A DNA stretch of 64,000 bases from assembly GCF_040419245.1 (NCBI RefSeq), contig NZ_JAZHOH010000001.1:1798001-1862000 (forward strand), given 5' to 3'. The translations under genes were made by a program, and so were the position numbers. The notes beneath the pieces were generated by a model that was not told the origin of the DNA, did not search any database, and was given only the letters and a program-made list of their open reading frames with translations. Position 1 is the first letter of the stretch. Each line of letters starts with the position of its first letter. Shown here piece by piece: positions 16,929 to 26,190 of the stretch. The DNA comes from Ewingella sp. CoE-038-23 (GTDB lineage Bacteria; Pseudomonadota; Gammaproteobacteria; Enterobacterales; Enterobacteriaceae).

Positions 16929-18080
16929 GTGGCTGAAGAAAGCGATCTCGAAAAAAGCGAAGCCCCCACACCCCACAGGCTTGAAAAGGCCCGCGAAGAA
17001 GGGCAGATACCGCGCTCGCGCGAACTGACCTCCATGCTGATGCTGGGGGCCGGTTTTTCATTGCTATGGGTATCCGGGGAGTCGATGGCGCGGCAGTTAG
17101 CGGTGATGATTTCACAAGGTCTGAATTTCGATCACGACATCATCAGCAATGACCGGCAAATGCTGCGGCAAATGGCGTCGTTGCTGGGGCGTGCAGTTTG
17201 GGCACTGCTGCCCGTAATTGGTGGGTTAGTTCTGGTTGCGCTGGCCGCGCCTCTGCTGCTCGGCGGGTTGAACTTTAGCGGCAAATCTTTTGCGCCGAAG
17301 CTCAATCGTCTGGACCCCATTGCCGGGCTGAAGCGCATGTTTTCAGCGCAGGTGCTGGCAGAACTCCTGAAAGCCATTTTGAAAGCCACCATTGTTGGCT
17401 TCATTTGCGGTCTTTACCTGTGGCATCACTGGCAGGACATGATGCGCCTGATGGCGCAGCCGACCATTCCGGCGTTGGCCGAGGCTCTAAGCATGGTGGC
17501 GTTTTGCGCCATGATGGTGGTATTCGGCCTGATCCCAATGGTGGCGTTCGACGTCTTTTGGCAAATCTGGAGCCACATTAAAAAGTTGCGGATGAGTAAA
17601 CAAGACATTCGCGACGAGTTTAAGAGTCAGGAAGGCGATCCGCACGTTAAAGGCCGTATTCGCCAGCAGCAGCGGGCCATGGCGCGTCGCCGCATGATGG
17701 CCGACGTGCCGAAGGCCGACGTTATTGTTACCAACCCGACGCACTACGCCGTTGCGCTGCAATATAGCGAAAGCAAAATGAGCGCGCCGAAAGTGTTGGC
17801 GAAAGGGGCGGGTGACGTGGCGCTGCGCATAAAAGAACTGGCTGCCGAACATAGAATTCCGACGCTGGAGGCCCCGCCGCTGGCGCGTGCGCTTTACCGT
17901 CATAGTGATATTGGTCAGCAGATCCCCGCCGCGCTTTATGCCGCGGTCGCGGAAGTGCTGGCGTGGGTGTATCAGCTTAAGCGCTGGAAGCGTGAAGGCG
18001 GATTAATCCCGAAAAAACCTGAACATTTACCGGTGCCTGAAGCATTGGACTTTGCTGGAGAAACAGAAACACATGGGTAA
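16929..18080 (+). CDS. flhB: Flagellar export gate protein and substrate-specificity switch FlhB
   Basis: An inner-membrane component of the flagellar type III export gate, 383 residues, which switches export from rod/hook to filament proteins. It has four membrane helices in the first ~210 residues and a cytoplasmic domain with the self-cleaving NPTH motif at residues 269-272 (cleavage between Asn269 and Pro270, as in Salmonella). Start: GTG 16929 with AGGA 8 nt upstream. It overlaps flhA by 8 bp. The usual upstream neighbour cheZ is absent. Confidence 0.97.
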   Translation: MAEESDLEKSEAPTPHRLEKAREEGQIPRSRELTSMLMLGAGFSLLWVSGESMARQLAVMISQGLNFDHDIISNDRQMLRQMASLLGRAVWALLPVIGGLVLVALAAPLLLGGLNFSGKSFAPKLNRLDPIAGLKRMFSAQVLAELLKAILKATIVGFICGLYLWHHWQDMMRLMAQPTIPALAEALSMVAFCAMMVVFGLIPMVAFDVFWQIWSHIKKLRMSKQDIRDEFKSQEGDPHVKGRIRQQQRAMARRRMMADVPKADVIVTNPTHYAVALQYSESKMSAPKVLAKGAGDVALRIKELAAEHRIPTLEAPPLARALYRHSDIGQQIPAALYAAVAEVLAWVYQLKRWKREGGLIPKKPEHLPVPEALDFAGETETHG

Positions 18081-20151
18081 TCTGGCCGCGCTGCTGCGCT
18101 TACCGGGCTTCAAAGATACACAATGGCAGGTGCTCGCCGGGCCTATCCTGATCCTGATTATTTTGTCGATGATGGTGCTGCCTTTGCCGCCGTTCATCCT
18201 CGACCTGCTGTTTACCTTTAACATTGCCCTGTCGATCATGGTGTTGCTGGTGGCGATGTTCACCCAGCGCACCCTTGAGTTTGCTGCTTTTCCAACCATT
18301 CTGCTGTTCTCTACCTTGTTGCGACTGTCCCTCAACGTGGCCTCAACGCGTATCATTTTGCTCGAAGGCCATACCGGCGCAGGGGCGGCGGGGCGTGTGG
18401 TTGAAGCGTTCGGCCACTTCTTGGTTGGCGGTAACTTTGCCATCGGTATCGTGGTGTTCATCATCTTGGTATTGATCAACTTTATGGTTATCACCAAAGG
18501 TGCCGGGCGTATTGCCGAGGTGGGCGCGCGTTTCGTGTTAGACGGAATGCCGGGTAAACAGATGGCCATTGACGCTGACCTCAACGCCGGGCTGATTGGC
18601 GAAGAAGAAGCGAAAAAACGCCGTTCCGAAGTGACTCAGGAGGCCGATTTCTACGGCTCAATGGACGGTGCGAGTAAGTTCGTGCGCGGCGACGCCATCG
18701 CGGGCCTGATGATCATGGTGATCAACGTGGTTGGCGGCCTTCTGGTGGGTGTGTTGCAGCACGGAATGGATCTCGGCCACGCGGCTGAAAGCTACACCTT
18801 GCTGACCATCGGTGACGGCCTGGTTGCGCAGATCCCAGCATTGGTTATCTCGACCGCGGCGGGCGTTATCGTTACCCGCGTGGGCACCAATGAAGATGTC
18901 GGCGAGCAGATGGTCACCCAGCTGTTCCGCAACCCTCGCGTGATGATGCTCAGCGCCGGCGTTTTGGGCCTGCTCGGCCTGGTGCCGGGTATGCCGAACT
19001 TCGTCTTCCTGCTATTCACCGGGGCTTTACTGGCTCTGGCGTGGTGGACTCGCGGCCAGCAGCAGAAACCGGCAGTGGCGAAAGAGACGGTGCAGGTGAA
19101 TACCGAAAGCCAGCAGCTGGTGGAAGCCAGTTGGTCGGATGTTCAGTTGGAAGACTCTTTGGGTATGGAAGTGGGTTATCGCCTGATCCCGATGGTCGAC
19201 CACGCGCAGAACGGCGAGCTGCTGGGGCGTATCCGCAGCATTCGTAAGAAGTTCGCGCAGGAGATGGGCTATCTGCCGCCGGTTATCCATATTCGCGACA
19301 ATCTTGAATTACCGCCAGCCGGATACCGCATCTTGATGAAAGGGGTGGAAATAGGTTCCGGCGAGGCTCATCCGGGCCGCTGGATGGCGATTAACCCTGG
19401 CAACGCGATTGGTCAATTGCCGGGTGAAGTGACTCAGGATCCGGCCTTTGGCCTGGCCGCCGTGTGGATTGAACCGGCGCTGCGCGAACAGGCACAAATT
19501 CAGGGCTTTACCGTGGTGGAAGCCAGTACCGTGGTGGCCACCCACCTTAATCACCTAATCAGCATGCATGCGCAAGAGCTGTTTGGCCGTCAGGAAACGC
19601 AGGAGCTGATGGAGCGCGTCAGCAAAGAGTTGCCGAAGCTGACTGAGGACTTCATCCCGGGCGTGGTAACGCTGACTACCTTACATAAAGTATTGCAGAA
19701 CCTGCTGGCGGAGCGCGTTTCTATTCGCGACATGCGCACCATTATTGAGACTCTGGCCGAGCATGCGCCGAATCAAACTGACGCCAACGAACTGACGGCC
19801 GTGGTGCGCGTCGCGCTGGGCAGGGCAATCACTCAACAGTGGTTCCCGGGCACGGGTGAAGTGCAGGTTATTGGATTAGATACCGCCCTTGAGCGCCTGC
19901 TGCTGCAAGCACTGCAGGGCGGCGGCGGGCTGGAGCCGGGGCTGGCGGAGCGTCTACTGACGCAGGCCCAGGCCGCGCTGCAACAACAGGAGGTCAATGG
20001 AGCGCCGCCGGTATTGCTGGTCAACCATGCGCTGCGCGCTTTGCTGTCTCGCTTCCTGCGTCGTTCACTGCCGCAAATTGCCGTGATGTCGAATTTGGAG
20101 ATGAGCGACAGCCGCCAGATTCGTATGACTGCCACCATTGGCGGAGAGTAA
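18073..20151 (+). CDS. flhA: Flagellar export gate protein FlhA
   Basis: A protein of 692 residues from ATG 18073, the same length as in E. coli. The N-terminal half has eight membrane helices and the FHIPEP-type signature region (GKQMAIDADLNAG); the C-terminal ~350 residues form the cytoplasmic docking platform for chaperone-substrate complexes. The start lies inside the flhB end (8-bp overlap). It forms the nonameric ring of the type III export apparatus at the base of the flagellum. Confidence 0.97.
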   Translation: MGNLAALLRLPGFKDTQWQVLAGPILILIILSMMVLPLPPFILDLLFTFNIALSIMVLLVAMFTQRTLEFAAFPTILLFSTLLRLSLNVASTRIILLEGHTGAGAAGRVVEAFGHFLVGGNFAIGIVVFIILVLINFMVITKGAGRIAEVGARFVLDGMPGKQMAIDADLNAGLIGEEEAKKRRSEVTQEADFYGSMDGASKFVRGDAIAGLMIMVINVVGGLLVGVLQHGMDLGHAAESYTLLTIGDGLVAQIPALVISTAAGVIVTRVGTNEDVGEQMVTQLFRNPRVMMLSAGVLGLLGLVPGMPNFVFLLFTGALLALAWWTRGQQQKPAVAKETVQVNTESQQLVEASWSDVQLEDSLGMEVGYRLIPMVDHAQNGELLGRIRSIRKKFAQEMGYLPPVIHIRDNLELPPAGYRILMKGVEIGSGEAHPGRWMAINPGNAIGQLPGEVTQDPAFGLAAVWIEPALREQAQIQGFTVVEASTVVATHLNHLISMHAQELFGRQETQELMERVSKELPKLTEDFIPGVVTLTTLHKVLQNLLAERVSIRDMRTIIETLAEHAPNQTDANELTAVVRVALGRAITQQWFPGTGEVQVIGLDTALERLLLQALQGGGGLEPGLAERLLTQAQAALQQQEVNGAPPVLLVNHALRALLSRFLRRSLPQIAVMSNLEMSDSRQIRMTATIGGE

Positions 20152-20573
20152 TGATGAAACAAATGGCTACGGGGCTTTTAATCATGTGCTGCTCGGCGTC
20201 CGCTCTTGCGGTCTCTGGCTCCTGGTCGGACAGCAAGGCGGGCATCACGCTACAAAATCGCGGGCAGATGGCTTCCGCTTTAACGCTAAGCCCATCAGCC
20301 AACGCGCCGGTGATGCAGATGCCCTCGGCGGTTATCGATACTATAAGTTGGAGCTACAGCCTGCTGGGTCCGGAACCGGCGGGTTTGCAGGTGCAGCTGT
20401 GCAGTAGCAGCAACCGCTGCCAGCATCTGGACGCCGCGCAGGGGCAAACGCGTAACTTCTTTGGTCAGTCGGCGCAGTCTTCTTTCAGACTGGTATTTGG
20501 GGTTGAGGGACAAGGCAGGTTAAACCCGCCGCTGCGCGTGGTGAGTCAGCAGGTGATCGTGAATTATCGCTAA
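20151..20573 (+). CDS. flhE: Flagellar protein FlhE
   Basis: A small periplasmic protein of 140 residues with a signal peptide ending SALA and a C-terminal beta-rich domain with one Cys pair (QLCSSSNRCQ). In Salmonella FlhE is reported to limit proton leakage through the flagellar export gate. The start overlaps the flhA stop (TAATG); a second ATG follows at once at 20154. Last gene of flhBAE, convergent with flgN. Confidence 0.92.
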   Translation: MMKQMATGLLIMCCSASALAVSGSWSDSKAGITLQNRGQMASALTLSPSANAPVMQMPSAVIDTISWSYSLLGPEPAGLQVQLCSSSNRCQHLDAAQGQTRNFFGQSAQSSFRLVFGVEGQGRLNPPLRVVSQQVIVNYR

Positions 20574-20620
20574 ATGGGTTGCTAGGGCTGGCTTTTAAAA
20601 CCAATCCTGCCGTCAATCAC

Positions 20621-20650
20621 AAAAATATCGCTGATATCGGCGATATTTTT
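20621..20650. terminator. Bidirectional rho-independent terminator between flhE and flgN
   Basis: AAAAATATCG (20621-20630) and CGATATTTTT (20641-20650) form a perfect stem with A/T runs on both sides, so it can end both the flhBAE message and the convergent flgMN message. Confidence 0.75.
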
Positions 20651-20713
20651 TTGTCTGAGTTTTGGCAGGCTGAGAATTTATGAGCAGGAAAAAGGAGGAT
20701 AAAGTTGGAGAAG

Positions 20714-21151
20714 TTATACCGAAATTTTACGCACGGTCTGCCCGCTGACTGAAGTCTGGCCGTTTGGGCCATAAAACTTTTGCGTTTGGCTGGCACCCAG
20801 AATGGCCATGGCCTGCGTGTTGTAGTCAATTTGCTTATTGAGCAGCATACCGTTGTGGCGGTTTAGCGCGCTGAGCTTCTCACTCAGTTGAACCACGGCC
20901 TTCCACATGGCGGCAATTTCAGGCTGACGCGAATAGGGCGCAGTCTGCTTCAATCTCGCGTCATGTTCCCGACGCTGTTTATCAAGATAATCGACGGTGG
21001 TCAGCAGGGAGCTTTTTTGTTCAGTTATATTTTGCAAAGCTACCCCATTGACGCGGCCTGAGCAGAGCAGGGTTTGTTCATGTTGAATGATCAAATCCAG
21101 CGCTTCCAGCGTTTCCACCAGCGTCTTCATGGTCTTGATAAAATCTTTCAT
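20714..21151 (-). CDS. flgN: Flagellar export chaperone FlgN
   Basis: A mostly helical protein of 145 residues, the cytoplasmic chaperone for hook-filament junction proteins FlgK and FlgL, delivering them to the FlhA platform. N-terminal helices (~1-100) are rich in L, E and Q; the C-terminal ~40 residues (YGPNGQTSVSGQTVRKISV end) are typical of the substrate-binding tail. It is second in the flgMN operon, 35 bp after flgM. Confidence 0.92.
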   Translation of the reverse strand: MKDFIKTMKTLVETLEALDLIIQHEQTLLCSGRVNGVALQNITEQKSSLLTTVDYLDKQRREHDARLKQTAPYSRQPEIAAMWKAVVQLSEKLSALNRHNGMLLNKQIDYNTQAMAILGASQTQKFYGPNGQTSVSGQTVRKISV

Positions 21152-21186
21152 CGGGCTTCTTTACCTTTCAACTTAAGCTTATTGAC

Positions 21187-21486
21187 TTAAATATCGTTGA
21201 GATAGGCCTGCGTGTCCTGCAACAACGCATCGGCGATTTTGCCGGTATCCATCGTCAGTTTGCCGTCACGGATAGCCTGCTTTAACTGTTCTACACGTGC
21301 AGTATTAATGTCTTGTGAACTTGATTTGGTCAGCACGGCCTGAGCATCACTCAGGGTGACAGCCGTGCCGCTAACCGGCGCGCTGTTGGTGCTTTCTTTG
21401 CGTGTCACTTGCGCATTGGTGTCAGACGGATCGCGCTGTTGAATCGGGCTAACCGGTTGCGATGCCTGAGTGCGTTCGATGCTCAT
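21187..21486 (-). CDS. flgM: Anti-sigma-28 factor FlgM
   Basis: A protein of 99 residues from the ATG giving MSIERTQ; a longer frame adds ten residues with no ribosome site. It has a disordered, T/S/Q-rich N-terminal half and C-terminal helices (~55-99) that bind FliA. It holds sigma-28 until hook completion, when FlgM itself is exported. A sigma-28 promoter for it is visible at 21537-21563, giving the known feedback loop. Confidence 0.94.
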   Translation of the reverse strand: MSIERTQASQPVSPIQQRDPSDTNAQVTRKESTNSAPVSGTAVTLSDAQAVLTKSSSQDINTARVEQLKQAIRDGKLTMDTGKIADALLQDTQAYLNDI

Positions 21487-21536
21487 AATACTTCTCCCAA
21501 TCTGATATGCCGTCAAATTGCGGCTTTGATATCAGG

Positions 21537-21563
21537 TTATCGACACTTTACGGAAAAACTTTA
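21537..21563 (-). promoter_or_regulatory. Sigma-28 (FliA) promoter of flgMN
   Basis: Read on the minus strand: TAAAGTTT (21556-21563, perfect -35), an 11-bp spacer, and GTCGATAA (21537-21544, seven of eight of GCCGATAA). It sits about 50 bp upstream of flgM and fits class III expression. Confidence 0.9.
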
Positions 21564-21593
21564 GCCTTTATTGCAATGGCAGGGAAACATTCG

Positions 21594-22292
21594 CTAGATG
21601 GCGATGCTCACTGTGCCATCTGCTGCTACTTTGCCGTTAACAATCTGCCCGGAAGGCATTCTGACCCGCACGGTTTCACTGGCGGCGGCGTTATTCATCG
21701 CTTTGCCAGAGCTGGAAACATTAAACCCGGTTCCCGTCGCCTGTACCTGAACTTCCTGCCCCGCGTGGACCATCCACGGGCGGCGCAGCATCGATAAAGT
21801 TAGGGGCTGACCGACATTAATATTGCGCAGCGTCACCGCGTTGATGGCTTGCTGGCTGTCAAGAATAGCCCGTGGCGGCAATAAGTCCAATCTCCCCGTT
21901 TTCTGCTGCATATCGGCCTGAGTCAGATGCGCGCCGGAAGAGACGTTTCGCGCCGCCACCCAGTAGCTGCCACTGACCTGCACCTGTGCCTGCACGTAGC
22001 TTTTCTGCCCGTTGCAGTTCACCGCCACGGAGACATTTCCCCAAGGCCGCGCATTGGGAGAAAGAGAAAGCTGTGGTGAAAGGCACTGCGGCTGGCGGGC
22101 GGCAGGGGTGGTAATAAGGCTTTTCACCTGAGTCCCATTCCCGGCGTACTGCTGACTGAAAAACTGCTGAATATGTCCAGCCAAGGGCGTGTTGTTATTG
22201 TCTGACGCCGCCGACGGCGCTGCTGCCAGCACTGCACCCGGTATCAGGCTCAGTAAAAACGCGCCTGCTTGTCCACTCTTCAGCTTAGTCAT
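21594..22292 (-). CDS. flgA: Flagellar P-ring assembly chaperone FlgA
   Basis: A periplasmic protein of 232 residues from ATG 22292 (AAGGCG just upstream), with signal peptide ending AVLAAA. The C-terminal SAF domain (~110-230) is visible in the RNVSSGAHLTQADMQ and RNINVGQPLTLSMLRRPWMV stretches. It assists FlgI polymerisation into the P ring around the rod. It is divergent from flgB with a shared control region. The frame is open 25 codons upstream, without a signal peptide. Confidence 0.93.
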   Translation of the reverse strand: MTKLKSGQAGAFLLSLIPGAVLAAAPSAASDNNNTPLAGHIQQFFSQQYAGNGTQVKSLITTPAARQPQCLSPQLSLSPNARPWGNVSVAVNCNGQKSYVQAQVQVSGSYWVAARNVSSGAHLTQADMQQKTGRLDLLPPRAILDSQQAINAVTLRNINVGQPLTLSMLRRPWMVHAGQEVQVQATGTGFNVSSSGKAMNNAAASETVRVRMPSGQIVNGKVAADGTVSIAI

Positions 22293-22380
22293 TTCGCCTT
22301 GCGCCTCGTCATGATGGCTTTTGGGGGGAACCCCACTTCTGGCGACAAGTCTACCCGCAGTTTGCATTTCCTAAAGGGAC

Positions 22381-22406
22381 AAATAGCGGGGCATTTTGCG
22401 CTTATT
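22381..22406. promoter_or_regulatory. FlhDC-type operator between flgA and flgB
   Basis: AAATAGCG (22381-22388), a 10-bp spacer and CGCTTATT (22399-22406) form an inverted pair matching the inner halves of the known FlhD4C2 box (AAATARCG ... CGYTATTT). An outer AAGGG lies 2 bp before the left half. The position between divergent class II genes fits control of both flgA and flgBCDEFGHIJ. Confidence 0.7.
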
Positions 22407-22473
22407 CCCGCGATAGGTTGTTGACATAGGGATTTATGCTGTCGGCTCCAAATTCTCACTTTGCGGAGGGCGC

Positions 22474-22884
22474 ATGCTCGACAAATTGAACGCCGCACTA
22501 CAGTTCCAACAGGAAGCGCTCAACCTGCGCGCCCAGCGGCAAGAAATTCTTTCGGCGAATATCGCCAACGCCGACACCCCGGGGTTTCAGGCGCGCGATA
22601 TCGATTTCGCCAGTCAGTTACAGAAAGTGATGGAAGCAGGGCGAGCTAACGGCAGCGGCATGTCGCTGGAGTTAACCAACGCGCGCCACATTCCAGCGGC
22701 GACCAGCTCAGGCCCGGATCTTGACCTGATGTACCGCATTCCCGATCAGCCGTCGATGGATGGCAACACGGTGGATATGGACCGTGAGCGTACCAATTTC
22801 GCGGATAACAGTGTGCGATATCAGACTGACCTGACCGTATTGACCGGGCAGGTGAAAGGCATGATGTCGGTACTTCAAGGATAA
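22474..22884 (+). CDS. flgB: Flagellar proximal rod protein FlgB
   Basis: A protein of 136 residues with the rod-protein signature ([22 protein letters not shown]) near residues 25-50 and a C-terminal coiled segment. It forms the proximal rod in the periplasm and is exported through the type III gate. First gene of the long flg operon; a strong GCGGAGG ribosome site precedes ATG 22474. Confidence 0.96.
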   Translation: MLDKLNAALQFQQEALNLRAQRQEILSANIANADTPGFQARDIDFASQLQKVMEAGRANGSGMSLELTNARHIPAATSSGPDLDLMYRIPDQPSMDGNTVDMDRERTNFADNSVRYQTDLTVLTGQVKGMMSVLQG

Positions 22885-22889
22885 CCAGT

Positions 22890-23294
22890 ATGTCGATGCT
22901 CAACATTTTTGATATCGCCGGTTCGGCGCTTTCTGCCCAGTCGCAACGCATGAACGTCAGCGCCAGTAACATGGCCAACGCCGACAGCGTGACCGGCCCG
23001 GATGGTCAGCCATACCGCGCCAAGCAGGTGGTCTTTCAAGTCAACGCCGCGCCTGGCCAAGAAACCGGTGGCGTGAAAGTGGCCGAGGTGGTGGATGATC
23101 CCGCCCCCATGCGCATGGTGTATCAGCCCGGCAACCCCATGGCGGATGCCAAGGGTTATGTGCAGATGCCCAACGTCGACGTGGTGAGCGAAATGGTTAA
23201 CACCATCTCCGCCTCACGCAGCTATCAGGCCAACGTCGAGGTGTTGAATACCACCAAATCGTTGATGATGAAAACCCTGACATTGGGTCAATAA
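22890..23294 (+). CDS. flgC: Flagellar proximal rod protein FlgC
   Basis: A protein of 134 residues with an N-terminal rod/hook helix ([22 protein letters not shown]) and the C-terminal conserved helix ending [10 protein letters not shown]. It pairs with FlgB in the proximal rod. It lies 5 bp after flgB. Confidence 0.96.
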   Translation: MSMLNIFDIAGSALSAQSQRMNVSASNMANADSVTGPDGQPYRAKQVVFQVNAAPGQETGGVKVAEVVDDPAPMRMVYQPGNPMADAKGYVQMPNVDVVSEMVNTISASRSYQANVEVLNTTKSLMMKTLTLGQ

Positions 23295-23305
23295 CGGAGC
23301 CGCTT

Positions 23306-23986
23306 ATGTCAGTTTTAAGTTCAGTCAACGACAGCACCGACAACACCATTAATACCGACAACAGCAAGCCGAAATCCACGGCGGATGACCTGTCGAATAA
23401 CTTCCTGACCCTGCTCGTCGCCCAGCTTAAGAACCAAGATCCTACCAACCCGATGGACAACGCCCAGCTCACCAGCCAGTTGGCGCAGATCAATACCGTG
23501 AGCGGCATCGAAAAACTCAACACCACCTTGGGCAGCATTTCCGGGCAGATCAACAGCAACCAGTCGGTTCAGGCCACGGCGCTGATTGGTCACGGGGTGA
23601 TGATTGAAGGGCGGGCTATTCTGGTGGGCAGCTCTGACGGCAAGGTCAGCACCACGCCGTTTGGTCTGCAACTCGAAAGCGCGGCGGACACCAACAATGT
23701 GGTGATCAGTGACTCCACCGGCAAAGTGGTGAAAACCATCGCGCTGGGTTCACAGACTGCCGGCGTCCACAGCTACACCTGGGACGGCAAGCAGGATGAC
23801 GGCACGGCGGCACCGGACGGCGCATACACCTTCAGCATCAACTCGACCAACGGCGGCCAGCAGATGGTCGCCACCGCGCTGAACTACGCGCTGGTCAACG
23901 GCGTTACCAATGACAGCTCCGGCGCAGTGCTGGATCTCGGCGTGCGCGGCACCACCACGCTCGCCAATGTTCGACAGATTTTGTAG
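23306..23986 (+). CDS. flgD: Flagellar hook-capping scaffold FlgD
   Basis: A protein of 226 residues. The N-terminal region has the conserved NNFLTLLVAQLKNQDPTNP motif (residues ~31-49); the C-terminal region is a tudor-like/FlgD Ig fold (YTWDGKQDDGTAAPDGAYTF). It caps the growing hook and is shed when the hook is complete. Confidence 0.96.
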   Translation: MSVLSSVNDSTDNTINTDNSKPKSTADDLSNNFLTLLVAQLKNQDPTNPMDNAQLTSQLAQINTVSGIEKLNTTLGSISGQINSNQSVQATALIGHGVMIEGRAILVGSSDGKVSTTPFGLQLESAADTNNVVISDSTGKVVKTIALGSQTAGVHSYTWDGKQDDGTAAPDGAYTFSINSTNGGQQMVATALNYALVNGVTNDSSGAVLDLGVRGTTTLANVRQIL

Positions 23987-24122
23987 CAGATTGAAGATTT
24001 CACACAGCAGCATAAACAGAAATTTATAACTTTAACCCATTGATTTTGCTTTAAATCGATCTTGTTTCAGGACTGGAGGCAGCCCTGCAACAAGAAGGAT
24101 GATAAGCAAAAAGGAGCAGACC

Positions 24123-25379
24123 ATGAGCTTTAACCAAGCAGTCAGCGGCCTGAATGCAGCATCGACCAACCTGGACGTGATTGGTAACAACATCGCCAAC
24201 TCCGCCACCGCTGGTTTCAAATCAGGCACCGCCTCATTCGCCGACATGTTCGCCGGTTCTCAAGTAGGTATGGGTGTCAAAGTGGCAGCTATTACTCAGG
24301 ACTTCAGCGACGGTACCACCACCAATACCAACCGTGGTTTAGACGTTGCGCTGAGCGGCAACGGCTTCTTCCGCCTGACTGACTCCAGCGGCGGCGTGTT
24401 CTATTCGCGTAACGGCCAGCTCTCTCTGGATGACAAACGCAATCTGGTGAACACCCAAGGTTTGAGCGTGACGGGCTACCCGGCAACCGGGACTCCGCCA
24501 ACCATCGCTCAGGGCGCACAGCCAGTGCCGTTGACCATTCCGAACACCATGATGATCGCCAAGCCAAGCAGCAGCGGCCTGATGGTGGCTAACCTGAACT
24601 CCAGCGATAAGTTGCCGAAGAACGCCACTTTCTCCAGTTCAGATCCGGACAGCTACAACTACGTCAACACCATTACCACCTATGACTCACTGGGTAATAA
24701 GCATGACAACAACGTGTATTTCGTTAAGTCATCTAACCCAGCGACCCCAAACTCTTGGGACGTCTATTCACAAGATACCAGCGTTTCAGGCTCTAAAGCG
24801 GGCAAGCTAGGCACCTTGAACTTCAACCAAAACGGTACTCTGGCGAGCACCACCAATGCTGACGGCACGCCAACTGCGACGGCTTTTGCTTTCACTCTGC
24901 CGATGGATAACAGCACCAACGGTGCTACGACGCCGCAAAACGTCTCGCTGAGCTTCCTTGGCAGTATTCAGCAGAATACCGGTAGTAACAGCATCGGCGC
25001 GTTGAATCAGGATGGTTATGCCGCGGGCCAGATGACCGGCTACCAAATCAATAACGACGGCACCATCACCGGCGTCTACTCCAACCAGAAAACCCAGCTT
25101 TTGGGTCAGATCGTGATGACTAACTTCTCTAACCCGGAAGGTCTGAAATCCGAAGGCGATAACGTGTGGTCCGCCACCCAGTCCTCTGGTCAGCCAATCA
25201 CCGGCATTGCGGGTGCAGGCGGTTTTGGTGAGATGAAAAGCGGGGCGCTGGAAGCGTCAAACGTCGACCTGAGTAAAGAGCTGGTCAACATGATCGTGGC
25301 TCAGCGTAACTACCAGTCGAACGCGCAGACTATCAAAACCCAGGACCAGATCCTGAACACGCTGGTCAACCTGCGCTAA
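24123..25379 (+). CDS. flgE: Flagellar hook protein FlgE
   Basis: A protein of 418 residues from ATG 24123, with AAGGAG at 24110-24115; eight in-frame upstream codons are excluded. The N-terminal SGLNAASTNLDVIGNNIANS helix and C-terminal DLSKELVNMIVAQRNYQSNA helix form the D0 coiled coil, with variable surface domains between them. It is separated from flgD by 136 bp, a longer gap than elsewhere in the operon, and no promoter is evident there. Confidence 0.97.
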   Translation: MSFNQAVSGLNAASTNLDVIGNNIANSATAGFKSGTASFADMFAGSQVGMGVKVAAITQDFSDGTTTNTNRGLDVALSGNGFFRLTDSSGGVFYSRNGQLSLDDKRNLVNTQGLSVTGYPATGTPPTIAQGAQPVPLTIPNTMMIAKPSSSGLMVANLNSSDKLPKNATFSSSDPDSYNYVNTITTYDSLGNKHDNNVYFVKSSNPATPNSWDVYSQDTSVSGSKAGKLGTLNFNQNGTLASTTNADGTPTATAFAFTLPMDNSTNGATTPQNVSLSFLGSIQQNTGSNSIGALNQDGYAAGQMTGYQINNDGTITGVYSNQKTQLLGQIVMTNFSNPEGLKSEGDNVWSATQSSGQPITGIAGAGGFGEMKSGALEASNVDLSKELVNMIVAQRNYQSNAQTIKTQDQILNTLVNLR

Positions 25380-25413
25380 TCGCGCTGAATGACAGACGCA
25401 AAAGGAACGCACT

Positions 25414-26169
25414 ATGGATCACGCTATCTACACCGCGATGGGTGCTGCCAGCCAGACGCTGAACCAGCAGTCGGTCACCGCGAGTAATCTGGCCAATGCC
25501 TCAACGCCGGGTTTTCGTGCCCAACTGATGGCGCTGCGCGCGGTGCCGGTCGATGGGCCAAGCCTTGAGACACGTACTTTGGTGACGGCTTCAACGCCGG
25601 GTGCCGACATGACTCAGGGCCAGCTGAACTACACCGGTCGCCCGCTCGACGTCGCGTTACAGCAGGACGGCTTTTTGGCGGTGCAGATGCCTGATGGTTC
25701 TGAAGCCTATACCCGAAACGGGGATCTTCAGGTTTCGCCGACCAATCAGTTAACCATTCAGGGGAACCCAGTGATGGGTGACAACGGCCCGATTGAAGTG
25801 CCGCCGAATGCGCAACTGACCATCTCGGCCGACGGCACCATTTCGGTGCTCGAGGCGGGTGCGGACCCTAACACCATGGGCCAGCTGGCTCAGTTAAAAC
25901 TGGTGAAAGCCAACGGCAGTGAAGTGACCCGTGGCGATGACGGCATGTTCCGTCTCACGCCGGCCACTGCCCAGGCTCGGGGCAATACCCTGCAGGCCGA
26001 CCCGACCATCCACGTGATGCCGGGAACGCTGGAAGGCAGCAACGTCAAACCGGTGGAAACCATGGTTGACATGATTGCCAACGCCCGTCGCTTTGAAATG
26101 CAAATGAAGGTCATCCACAGCGTGGATGAAAACGAACAACGCGCCAACCAACTGCTGTCGATGACCTAA
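25414..26169 (+). CDS. flgF: Flagellar proximal rod protein FlgF
   Basis: A protein of 251 residues with the rod N-terminal motif (SVTASNLANASTPGFRAQL) and C-terminal VETMVDMIANARRFEMQMKVI helix. It is part of the proximal rod, between FlgC and the distal rod protein FlgG. A GGAAC ribosome site precedes it; 34 bp after flgE. Confidence 0.95.
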   Translation: MDHAIYTAMGAASQTLNQQSVTASNLANASTPGFRAQLMALRAVPVDGPSLETRTLVTASTPGADMTQGQLNYTGRPLDVALQQDGFLAVQMPDGSEAYTRNGDLQVSPTNQLTIQGNPVMGDNGPIEVPPNAQLTISADGTISVLEAGADPNTMGQLAQLKLVKANGSEVTRGDDGMFRLTPATAQARGNTLQADPTIHVMPGTLEGSNVKPVETMVDMIANARRFEMQMKVIHSVDENEQRANQLLSMT

Positions 26170-26190
26170 CGGCGGCAGAGGAGTAACAAC

